Assembly: GCA_934130485.1 (NCBI GenBank)
Contig: CAKOYE010000051.1
Coordinates: forward strand, 1-6,729
DNA length: 6,729 nucleotides
Source: an uncultured Bacilli bacterium
GTDB taxonomy: Bacteria > Bacillota_I > Bacilli_A > RF39 > UBA660
Reading direction: 5' to 3'
The position numbers and the translations under genes are program-made. Position 1 is the stretch's first letter. Every line of letters starts with the position of its first letter. The notes below the pieces were generated by a model. That model saw only the letters and a program-made list of their open reading frames with translations. It did no database searches and was not told the DNA's origin. Of the stretch, positions 1-5,757 are shown one piece after another.

Positions 1-45
1 AAAATATTATCAAAAAAGATTGATTCTGTAGTAGGGGGTATATAA
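1..45 (+). CDS. dpaA: Probable C-terminal end of dipicolinate synthase subunit A (partial)
   Basis: Reading from base 1 in frame 1 gives 14 codons (KILSKKIDSVVGGI) and a TAA at 43-45. The other two frames close earlier. The stop lies one base before the dpaB start, the spacing expected of a dpaA-dpaB (spoVFA-spoVFB) operon. As I recall it, B. subtilis DpaA ends in a helix with a similar 'QILANVLSKL' pattern, and 'KILSKKIDSV' fits that loosely. DpaA and DpaB together form the enzyme that oxidises the dihydrodipicolinate-pathway intermediate to dipicolinic acid in the mother cell. The identification rests mainly on gene order, because 14 residues cannot prove homology. Confidence 0.5.
   Translation, partial: KILSKKIDSVVGGI
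33..38 (+). promoter_or_regulatory. Shine-Dalgarno site that supports the TTG start of dpaB
   Basis: AGGGGG lies 8 bases before TTG at 47. No ATG or GTG in the same frame lies near it, and the protein aligns with the family from its first residues (KKIGFGITSS). The TTG is therefore the likely true start. The site sits inside the last codons of the upstream reading frame, which fits translational coupling. Confidence 0.7.
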
Positions 46-46
46 T

Positions 47-637
47 TTGAAAAAAATAGGTTTTGGAATTACATCTTCATATTGTACGATTAGTGAAGTT
101 TTAAAACAATTAAAAATATTAAAGGAATGTGGTTATGATGTTATTCCAATTACGTCACCAGGAATTGTATCCGAAAATACAAGATTTGGTAAATGTGATG
201 AAATTAAGGCTTTAATTGAAGAAATTACTGGCCATAAAATTGTTTCAACAATAATTGAAGCTGAAAAATTTGGACCAAGTGAAAAATTAGATTTACTTGT
301 AATAGCTCCAGCAACTGGTAATTTTATTGCGAAACTTGCTAATGGTATTACTGATACACCAGTTACTATGGCAACAAAAGCAACACTTAGAAATTCAAGT
401 CCAATAGTAATTGCTGTATCTACTAATGATGGTTTAGGTTTAAATGGTAAAAATATTATGACACTTTTAAATACAAAAAATATATATTTTGTACCATTTG
501 GTCAAGATAATTATGAAAAAAAACCGAATTCTTTAATCGCACATTATGACTTATTATTGTCAACAATTGAATGTGCTTTAGAAAATAAGCAAATTCAACC
601 AGTACTTGTTGATTATCAAAAAGTTCTAAAAAAATAA
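47..637 (+). CDS. dpaB: Dipicolinate synthase subunit B
   Basis: This is the flavoprotein-like subunit (SpoVFB) of dipicolinate synthase. With DpaA it makes pyridine-2,6-dicarboxylate in the mother cell during sporulation, which later fills the spore core as Ca-DPA. The 196 residues match the usual length of about 195-200. Recognised blocks, in order: the N-terminal Rossmann-like start GFGITSSYCT (5-14), NTRFG (44-48), APATGN followed by KLANGITDTPVTMATKA (87-111), STNDGLGLNGKN (125-136) and FVPFGQDNYEKKPNS (148-162). All are characteristic of this subfamily of the flavoprotein/HFCD fold. It starts at TTG behind an AGGGGG site, one base after a probable dpaA stop, and a strong terminator follows. 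Family knowledge predicts late mother-cell (sigma-K) control, but the operon promoter is outside the window. Its presence suggests an endospore former. It appears intact. Confidence 0.95.
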   Translation: MKKIGFGITSSYCTISEVLKQLKILKECGYDVIPITSPGIVSENTRFGKCDEIKALIEEITGHKIVSTIIEAEKFGPSEKLDLLVIAPATGNFIAKLANGITDTPVTMATKATLRNSSPIVIAVSTNDGLGLNGKNIMTLLNTKNIYFVPFGQDNYEKKPNSLIAHYDLLLSTIECALENKQIQPVLVDYQKVLKK

Positions 638-665
638 ACTCAAGAAACTTAATCTTGAGTTTTTT
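636..665. terminator. Bidirectional intrinsic terminator between dpaB and yfhO
   Basis: A perfect 10-bp stem (636-645 with 653-662) encloses a 7-base loop (646-652, AACTTAA). On the plus strand a run of six T (660-665) ends dpaB transcription. On the minus strand the A run at 628-634 becomes a seven-U tract that ends yfhO transcription, whose stop codon is about 22 bases before the hairpin. The stem overlaps the last two bases of the dpaB stop codon. The convergent gene order and T tracts on both sides make a shared terminator the natural reading. Confidence 0.88.
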
Positions 666-684
666 AGTATAAATTATTTTGAAT

Positions 685-3216
685 TTAATTCATTTTTTTA
701 TTTGTTTTCATATTCAATATATTAATCAAAATTAATAGTGTTAAACTAATTCCTGATATAATTGTACCTAATTTTAAGTATGGAATTTTATATGATATTT
801 TAATATTGTGTTTTCCACTACTAATATCAAAAGCTAGAAAACTATCTGCAACACTAAATATTTTTACATTTTTATCATCAATCATTACTTCAAACCCTTC
901 ATCATAGTTGAATGATGTAAAAATTGTTTTGTCACTATCTACATTTATAGTTCCCTCAATATAATCATTTTTAAATTCAGTTATTTCAATTGAATTTTCT
1001 TTTATATTATTATAAAAATCATTAAATTTATTTGTATCAATTTGGTATGCTAAAACATTTACATTGTAAACATTATTGTTAAGGTACATTTTTATTTCAA
1101 CATCATCAGATTCTTTAAAATATCCTATATCAATAATATATGGTTCATTTTTTGTTATTGAATATAACTTATTATTAACGATAAAGCTATCTAAATTATA
1201 GTCGTATACATAAAGATATATATTACCATCCATTTTAGGTTTTATATTTAATGATGTTGATGTAATATTTTCTTGGTTTAAATTTATTACAAAATCATTT
1301 GCGTATTTATAATTATTTTGTGCCTCATCATAGGTAATATCTAATTTATTAAAAATATCATTAATATCTGTTGATAATTTTACAAAATCTTGTTGATTTA
1401 AAAATGGATTAATATTATTGTTTTTAAAATTTTTGATATCTCTAGAAACACCAAAGATTGGTGGGAGATAGTATTTGTTTTCATAAACATCGTAATAATT
1501 AATTGTTTTAAATAAATTGTAAGCTTCGTTTTTATTTTCAATACCAATTAAATATTTTATAGACATAATACTATTATAAATAGGGGTATTTTGTCTATAA
1601 TAGTAACTATTAACATAATTTCCTGGAATTCCTAACTGTTTTTGTGCTTTTGCCATTTGTTCATAGGCAATTGATGAAAAAATCGATATTCCATTATAAT
1701 TATACCAAGCACCATCATTTAACGTTTGATTGAAGTTTTTTTCTATTCTATAAAAACTTTTGTCATTATCTTTAATTCTTTCCACAACAGAATTTACTGT
1801 ATTATAGTTATCCATAAATTCATTTTTAGGGTGGTTTATTTGCCAATTTTCATTAATATTTAATATTATATCGATGATTACTATGAAAACTAAAATATAT
1901 TTACCTATGTTATTGTTTTTTAATTTATATATTATAAACAATACTAATGAGATTAATAAGAATAATATATTAATTTCTAAAGCAAATTCTGTTAAAAATT
2001 CTAGTTTAAATAGTATTAATAAAAATATATTTAATATAATGGTAATTATAACACAATATCTAATTCTTAATGTATCAATTTTATTTATAGAGTAAAATGC
2101 TATTACATTAATAATAAAAACATATATAAATGAATATCTAAATGGTAAATCATTAGGAGTGTGAAAACCGTGCCATATAAAATCTAATGGAACATATATA
2201 AAACTTACAAATAATATAAGCATAAATATTATTGCCATAATTTTATCTTTGATTTTTATTCCACTATTAAAAAAGAAACTAATCAAAAGAACTAATAAAG
2301 TAATACCACTTGATATATTTGGTAAAAAATAATCTTGTGAAGAAAAAACAATTGATTTAACCAACGAAAAGTGATTTGCTAGAAAGAAAATTGGATTAAA
2401 ATTAAATGTTTTATAAAATGTAAATGAATCACCTGTAGCAGATATGGAACTTAAAGAATTCATATAAGGCAAAATCATAAATCCAGCCATACCTCCTGCA
2501 ATAAGTGAAGAAATGGTAAATAAAATAATTTTTTTTAGTAAATCACGTCTTGTAATATTTTCTTTAAAAATGATATATACTAGGAAAAAAATGCAAGAAA
2601 ATATACAAATCATATAACTAATAAAATAGTTAGATATAATACTTAAAAATAGAGAAATAATGTATAAGTTAATTTTATTCTCATCAATTATCTTTTTTAT
2701 ACCTAAAACAATAAGTGGTAGATAAATCATTCCATCTAACCACATTATGTTCCAATAAAATGCAACAAAATAACTTGAAAATCCATAAGTTAGACCAAAA
2801 ACTGTTATAAATAATGAGTTTTTGTTAAAAAAATTCTTTAAAAAATATGACATAACACTAGAAGCAAAAATGATTTTTAAGGCAATAATTACCGAAAAAG
2901 ATGTTACTATATTATCTCTTTCAAAAAGTAAAATAATTATATTAAATGGACTTGACAAATAGTTAAAAAAGTTTCTAAAAAATGGCAGTCCTAATCCTGT
3001 ATTAAACGAATAAATTAAATTATCGCCCATTTTAATTTTATCGTATAGTTCAGCTAAAAGAGGGCCATACTGATGATAAAAATCAACAGTTAACATCGTA
3101 TTATTACCAAACGGAATAATACTTTTTAATGCATATATAATAAAAAATATAAATATAGAAATTCCAAATGTTAAAAAAATATATTTATTATTTAGTAGTT
3201 TTTGTTTTAAATTCAT
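685..3216 (-). CDS. yfhO: YfhO family polytopic membrane protein (putative GT-C glycosyltransferase)
   Basis: This is an 843-residue integral membrane protein of the YfhO family. In B. subtilis and Listeria, YfhO-type proteins are implicated in transferring sugars from a lipid carrier to teichoic acids outside the membrane, alongside CsbB/GtcA-type partners. Family signatures seen: an N-terminal membrane helix (about 12-34) and a first outside loop with Asp45 in VDFYHQYGP (44-52), the usual place for the GT-C catalytic acid. Also seen are GLGLPFF (74-80) with YLSSPFN (86-92), NIMWLDGMIYLPLI (156-169), and FHTPNDLPFRYSF (351-363). I count about 13 hydrophobic segments up to residue 453. A large soluble domain (about 455-810) follows, ending in the typical YDEGFEV (771-777) and SSGKHNIKISY (799-809), then a last helix (about 814-834) and a short basic tail. 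The ATG has GAGGAG 8 bases upstream. It stands alone, convergent with dpaB, with no CsbB or GtcA partner in view. The acceptor polymer and sugar are unknown here. Confidence 0.92.
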   Translation of the reverse strand: MNLKQKLLNNKYIFLTFGISIFIFFIIYALKSIIPFGNNTMLTVDFYHQYGPLLAELYDKIKMGDNLIYSFNTGLGLPFFRNFFNYLSSPFNIIILLFERDNIVTSFSVIIALKIIFASSVMSYFLKNFFNKNSLFITVFGLTYGFSSYFVAFYWNIMWLDGMIYLPLIVLGIKKIIDENKINLYIISLFLSIISNYFISYMICIFSCIFFLVYIIFKENITRRDLLKKIILFTISSLIAGGMAGFMILPYMNSLSSISATGDSFTFYKTFNFNPIFFLANHFSLVKSIVFSSQDYFLPNISSGITLLVLLISFFFNSGIKIKDKIMAIIFMLILFVSFIYVPLDFIWHGFHTPNDLPFRYSFIYVFIINVIAFYSINKIDTLRIRYCVIITIILNIFLLILFKLEFLTEFALEINILFLLISLVLFIIYKLKNNNIGKYILVFIVIIDIILNINENWQINHPKNEFMDNYNTVNSVVERIKDNDKSFYRIEKNFNQTLNDGAWYNYNGISIFSSIAYEQMAKAQKQLGIPGNYVNSYYYRQNTPIYNSIMSIKYLIGIENKNEAYNLFKTINYYDVYENKYYLPPIFGVSRDIKNFKNNNINPFLNQQDFVKLSTDINDIFNKLDITYDEAQNNYKYANDFVINLNQENITSTSLNIKPKMDGNIYLYVYDYNLDSFIVNNKLYSITKNEPYIIDIGYFKESDDVEIKMYLNNNVYNVNVLAYQIDTNKFNDFYNNIKENSIEITEFKNDYIEGTINVDSDKTIFTSFNYDEGFEVMIDDKNVKIFSVADSFLAFDISSGKHNIKISYKIPYLKLGTIISGISLTLLILINILNMKTNKKMN

Positions 3217-3239
3217 AATTACAACTCCTCGTTATAATA

Positions 3240-3268
3240 ATTTTATATTATTATTTTTACATTGTAAA
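3240..3268 (-). promoter_or_regulatory. Candidate sigma-A-type promoter of yfhO
   Basis: On the minus strand a -35 box TTTACA (3263-3268) and a -10 box TAAAAT (3240-3245) are 17 bases apart, each with one mismatch to consensus. Transcription would start near 3233, leaving a leader of only about 16 bases that still includes the GAGGAG site at 3225-3230. In DNA this AT-rich such boxes arise easily, so this is the best candidate and not a proven promoter. The -35 box is one arm of a palindrome. Confidence 0.42.
3256..3268. repeat. 13-bp palindrome TTTACA-T-TGTAAA, possible operator
   Basis: Two perfect 6-bp half-sites (3256-3261 and 3263-3268) flank one central base. One arm is the proposed -35 box of yfhO, so a bound repressor could block that promoter. 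The TACA/TGTA core resembles half-sites used by several winged-helix repressors, such as the BlaI/MecI/CopY group, but those have a two-base spacer, so I do not assign a regulator. No regulator gene lies in the window. Confidence 0.35.
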
Positions 3269-3328
3269 TAAATGATTATTAATTTTTATAAATTTCATAT
3301 TTGTAATGAATTTTATCTAAATTTTTGA

Positions 3329-3334
3329 TAAAAT
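3329..3334 (+). promoter_or_regulatory. Candidate -10 box for the rightward operon
   Basis: TAAAAT at 3329-3334 has one mismatch to the TATAAT consensus and lies just before the first ribosome binding site (3341). The matching -35 position (3306-3311, ATGAAT) is poor, with only three of six bases. An alternative -10 is TATAAA at 3287-3292, with TTGTAA at 3262-3267 but a long 19-base spacer. A promoter must lie in this gap or the operon has none of its own, but which candidate is right is unclear. Confidence 0.27.
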
Positions 3335-3340
3335 GTTAAT

Positions 3341-3347
3341 GGGTGAT
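3341..3347 (+). promoter_or_regulatory. Shine-Dalgarno site that decides the methyltransferase start (GTG 3352)
   Basis: GGGTGAT pairs with the 3' end of 16S rRNA in the same register as the GGTGA sites before rimM (4080-4084, four bases before ATG) and before the TPR gene (5749-5753, four bases before ATG). Here GGTGA ends five bases before GTG at 3352. The other in-frame start, GTG at 3343, lies inside this site and has no purine-rich site of its own upstream. Confidence 0.7.
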
Positions 3348-3351
3348 TAAT

Positions 3352-4080
3352 GTGTTATATTCTTCTATAGATAATAAAAAAATAAAAGATATAAAAAAAT
3401 TAGGTACAAGGAAATATCGTGATAAAACTGGTTTATTTTTAGTTGAGGGTGAACATCTTGTCTTAGAAGCTTATAAAACTGGTTTTTTGAAAGAACTAAT
3501 ATTGGAGCAAGATAAATTATTTCCTTTAAATGTTGAAACCAGTTATGTTACAAATAATGTTCTAAATTATATAACTAGTTTAGAAACGCCCCAAGATGTA
3601 CTTGGAATTTGTTGTAAGCCTATCAAAAATGAAATAAAAGGCAATCATATTTTAATTCTAGATAATATTCAAGATCCTGGAAATTTAGGTACAATAATAA
3701 GAAGCGCAGTTGCTTTTAATATTGATACAATTGTGTTAAGTGATAATTGTGTTGATATATATAATTCTAAAGTTGTAAGAGCAAGTCAAGGATTGATTTT
3801 TCATATAAATTTTGTAACTTGCAAACTAGAAGATATAATACCTTTACTAAAAAGAGAAAATTTTAAAATAATGGGAACTAAAGTTACTCATGGAAAAAGT
3901 TTGAAAAGTATTGAAAAAGTAGAAAAATTTGCTATAATAATGGGAAATGAAGGTAATGGAGTTAGAGAAGAAATTTTAGATATATGTGATGAATATTTAT
4001 ATATTGATATGAATAATAGATGTGAAAGTTTAAATGTAGGAGTCGCAACAAGCATTATTCTTTATGAATTAGATAAGTAG
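3352..4080 (+). CDS. SpoU/TrmH-family 2'-O-ribose RNA methyltransferase (YsgA/RlmP-like)
   Basis: This SAM-dependent SPOUT-fold enzyme methylates a ribose 2'-OH, most likely in 23S rRNA. Residues 1-90 form the L30e-like substrate-binding domain, with the typical KYRDKTGLFLVEGEHLVLEA (21-40). The knotted catalytic domain shows motif 1 NIQDPGNLGTIIRSA (105-119) with conserved Asn105 and Arg117. It also shows VVRASQG (141-147), motif 2 IIMGNEGNGV (195-204) and motif 3 ESLNVGVATSIILYE (225-239). The N-terminal domain looks most like B. subtilis YsgA (RlmP), which forms Gm2553 in the 23S A-loop. RlmB (Gm2251) cannot be excluded, so no symbol is given. From GTG 3352 the protein is 242 residues. A GTG at 3343 would add three residues but lacks a ribosome binding site. 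It is the first gene of an operon, and its TAG stop forms part of the rimM ribosome binding site. Confidence 0.93.
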   Translation: MLYSSIDNKKIKDIKKLGTRKYRDKTGLFLVEGEHLVLEAYKTGFLKELILEQDKLFPLNVETSYVTNNVLNYITSLETPQDVLGICCKPIKNEIKGNHILILDNIQDPGNLGTIIRSAVAFNIDTIVLSDNCVDIYNSKVVRASQGLIFHINFVTCKLEDIIPLLKRENFKIMGTKVTHGKSLKSIEKVEKFAIIMGNEGNGVREEILDICDEYLYIDMNNRCESLNVGVATSIILYELDK

Positions 4081-4088
4081 GTGAATTT

Positions 4089-4580
4089 ATGAATTTTATT
4101 TGTGTTGGTAAAATAGTAAATACTCATGGAATAAAGGGTGAGGTAAGACTAATATCTAATTTTGAAAGAAAAGATTTAGTTTTTAAAAAAGATTTTGAAA
4201 TTTATATTGGAAAATATCATAAAAAACAAGTAATAAATAGTTATAGAGTTCATAAAAATTACGATATGTTAACATTTAAAGATATTAACGATATTAATGA
4301 TGTAATTATATATAAAGGCGAACCAGTTTATATTTTAAGAGAAAATTTAGGCAATAATCATTTAAAAAGTGATTTAATTGGTTTTGATGTTATTTATAAT
4401 GAGAAAATAGTAGGAACCGTATCAGAATTTTTTAATAATAATGCTTATGAAATAATGATTATAAAAAATGATTTTAAAGAAAACCTTGTACCATATTTAG
4501 AACATTTTATAAAAGAGATAAATTATAATGATAAGAAAATTTACATAATTAATATGGATGGTTTAATTGATGAGAATTGA
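4089..4580 (+). CDS. rimM: 16S rRNA processing / ribosome maturation factor RimM
   Basis: RimM binds ribosomal protein S19 and helps the 30S head and 16S rRNA mature. The 163 residues are close to the usual 165-180. The N-terminal RimM domain (about 1-86) opens with the family signature VGKIVNTHGIKGEVRL (6-21). The C-terminal PRC-barrel (about 93-163) shows LIGFDVIYNEKIVGTV (96-111), EIMII (121-125), the conserved LVPYLEHFIKEIN (133-145) and the ending MDGLID (156-161). The ATG has TAGGTGA upstream (4078-4084), which overlaps the stop of the methyltransferase gene, so the two are probably translationally coupled. The next gene, trmD, starts inside its last codons. rimM-trmD is a widely conserved pair, but rpsP and the KH-domain gene that often precede rimM are replaced here by the rRNA methyltransferase. 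Confidence 0.95.
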   Translation: MNFICVGKIVNTHGIKGEVRLISNFERKDLVFKKDFEIYIGKYHKKQVINSYRVHKNYDMLTFKDINDINDVIIYKGEPVYILRENLGNNHLKSDLIGFDVIYNEKIVGTVSEFFNNNAYEIMIIKNDFKENLVPYLEHFIKEINYNDKKIYIINMDGLIDEN

Positions 4581-5238
4581 TATTTTGACACTTTTTCCTA
4601 AAATGTTCGATGGTTTTTTAAATGAATCTATTATTAAACGCGCTATTTCAAATAAAAAAGTAGAAGTTAATATTTATGATATACGTTCATTTTCTAGTGA
4701 TCCACATAAAAAAGTGGATGACTATTCTTATGGTGGGGGAGCTGGAATGGTACTCATGCCACAACCAATATTTGATGCAGTAGATGCACTAAAAAAGGAT
4801 AATTCGTTTGTTATTTTAGTTACTCCACAAGGAGTACCATATAAACAAAGTATTGCCTATGATTTAACAAAAAAAGAACACATAATCATTATTTGTGGAC
4901 ATTATGAAGGATTTGATGAGAGAATTCGTACATTAGCAGATATCGAAATAAGTATTGGTGATTATGTTTTAACTGGTGGGGAATTAGCAAGTATGGTAAT
5001 AAGTGATAGTGTTATTAGACTTTTGGATGGAGTTATTACAAAAGAATCTTATGAAAATGATTCATTTACCGATAATCTACTTGATTATCCAGTATATACA
5101 AAACCATACGATTTTAGGGGAATGAAAGTTCCTGACATATTATTAAGTGGTCATCATGAAAAAATTAATGAGTGGCGAAAAAATGAACAAATAAAAAAAA
5201 CTCAAATTAGAAGACCAGATTTATTAGAAAAGAGATGA
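4570..5238 (+). CDS. trmD: tRNA (guanine-37-N1)-methyltransferase TrmD
   Basis: TrmD uses SAM to make m1G at position 37 of tRNAs with a G at 36, which prevents +1 frameshifting, and is usually essential. From ATG 4570 it has 222 residues, slightly short of the common 240 or so because of a shorter C-terminal end. Signatures: MRIDILTLFPKMF (1-13), DDYSYGGGAGMVLMPQP (50-66), LVTPQGVPYK (83-92), the knot segments IICGHYEGFDERI (107-119) and ISIGDYVLTGGELA (127-140), and SGHHEKINEWR (193-203). Arg150 and Asp164 match by position the catalytic Arg154 and Asp169 described for the H. influenzae enzyme. A TTG at 4567 is also in frame, but ATG 4570 fits the family start and has GGATGG eight bases upstream (4556-4561). 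It overlaps rimM by 11 bases, which implies coupled translation. It appears intact and functional. Confidence 0.96.
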   Translation: MRIDILTLFPKMFDGFLNESIIKRAISNKKVEVNIYDIRSFSSDPHKKVDDYSYGGGAGMVLMPQPIFDAVDALKKDNSFVILVTPQGVPYKQSIAYDLTKKEHIIIICGHYEGFDERIRTLADIEISIGDYVLTGGELASMVISDSVIRLLDGVITKESYENDSFTDNLLDYPVYTKPYDFRGMKVPDILLSGHHEKINEWRKNEQIKKTQIRRPDLLEKR

Positions 5239-5243
5239 ATTAG

Positions 5244-5741
5244 ATGAAAAATGAACAATATATACTAATAAAGAAAAATCATAATAAGGATATCATTTAT
5301 ATTGATTATAAAAATATGGCAGGCTTTAAAGTAAAACCTAAAAATGTAAAAAAATATGGTGGTGTAGAGGTTAATGAAATGTTAATTATAAAACCAGGTT
5401 TCATTGACTTAGTTTTAAAGAGAAAAATAGGAAAAAAATTGGAAAGTTATATCAATTATTTGATCGAACTTTTAGATAGTGATGATTGTGATGGTGCTAA
5501 ATTAGCGCAGACTTTAAATGATATAGATAGATATAGAACAACAATTAATAATACATATAGAAAATTTTTAAATGAAAAATATTTAGAAATATTATTGCAC
5601 AAATTAGCTTTGGTTGAAGACAAATTAAATATAAAGATGCAAAATTTTTATCAAAGAATGCAAAAACAAATAGAAGAAAAATTAAAAAAAGAACAAATTA
5701 TGTATGGAGAAATAGAAAAATCTTCAAGAAGAACAAGATAA
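5244..5741 (+). CDS. Uncharacterised 165-residue protein encoded after trmD
   Basis: I do not recognise this family. The start ATG at 5244 is five bases after the trmD stop. A weak AGAG (5231-5234) is the only purine-rich site, so coupling to trmD is likely. The N-terminal part (about 5-50) looks beta-rich, with alternating hydrophobic residues (YILIKK, DIIYIDY, FKVKP, EMLIIKP). From about 52 the protein is mostly helical, with a charged amphipathic stretch (about 115-158, LEILLHKLALVEDKLNIKMQ then QIEEKLKKEQ) that could form a coiled coil. It ends in a basic tail, SSRRTR. There is no signal peptide, membrane segment, cysteine cluster or obvious catalytic motif. Base use matches its neighbours, so there is no sign of recent transfer. 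It sits between trmD and a TPR gene in one tight transcription unit, so a link to RNA or ribosome biology is possible but only by association. Confidence 0.85.
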   Translation: MKNEQYILIKKNHNKDIIYIDYKNMAGFKVKPKNVKKYGGVEVNEMLIIKPGFIDLVLKRKIGKKLESYINYLIELLDSDDCDGAKLAQTLNDIDRYRTTINNTYRKFLNEKYLEILLHKLALVEDKLNIKMQNFYQRMQKQIEEKLKKEQIMYGEIEKSSRRTR

Positions 5742-5757
5742 AAATGCAGGTGATAAA

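Larger units (their letters stand above)
3217..3351. promoter_or_regulatory. Divergent intergenic region between yfhO and the methyltransferase operon
   Basis: This 135-bp stretch is almost entirely A and T and lies between two genes transcribed away from each other, so it should hold promoters for both. It contains the yfhO ribosome binding site (3225-3230), a 13-bp palindrome (3256-3268), an 8-bp inverted repeat (3310-3317 with 3327-3334) and the ribosome binding site of the rightward gene (3341-3347). I see no riboswitch-like or tRNA-like structure and no open reading frame of note. Confidence 0.7.

Noticed and set aside
1874..2095. 73-codon plus-strand open frame
   Set aside because: It lies fully antisense inside yfhO, has no convincing ribosome binding site, and its low-complexity Asn/Ile/Lys-rich product is what the complement of membrane-helix codons yields in AT-rich DNA.
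3217..3351. Possible riboswitch or small RNA in the divergent gap
   Set aside because: The region is nearly all A/T with no G/C-containing conserved stems and no terminator, so nothing beyond promoters and short inverted repeats is supported.
4567..4569. TTG as the trmD start
   Set aside because: The ATG three bases later matches the usual TrmD N-terminus (MRIDILTLFP) and has better spacing to the GGATGG site.
5742..5757. Terminator between the 165-residue gene and the TPR gene
   Set aside because: The 16-base gap holds only the AGGTGA ribosome binding site, with no hairpin or T tract, so the genes are read as one operon.
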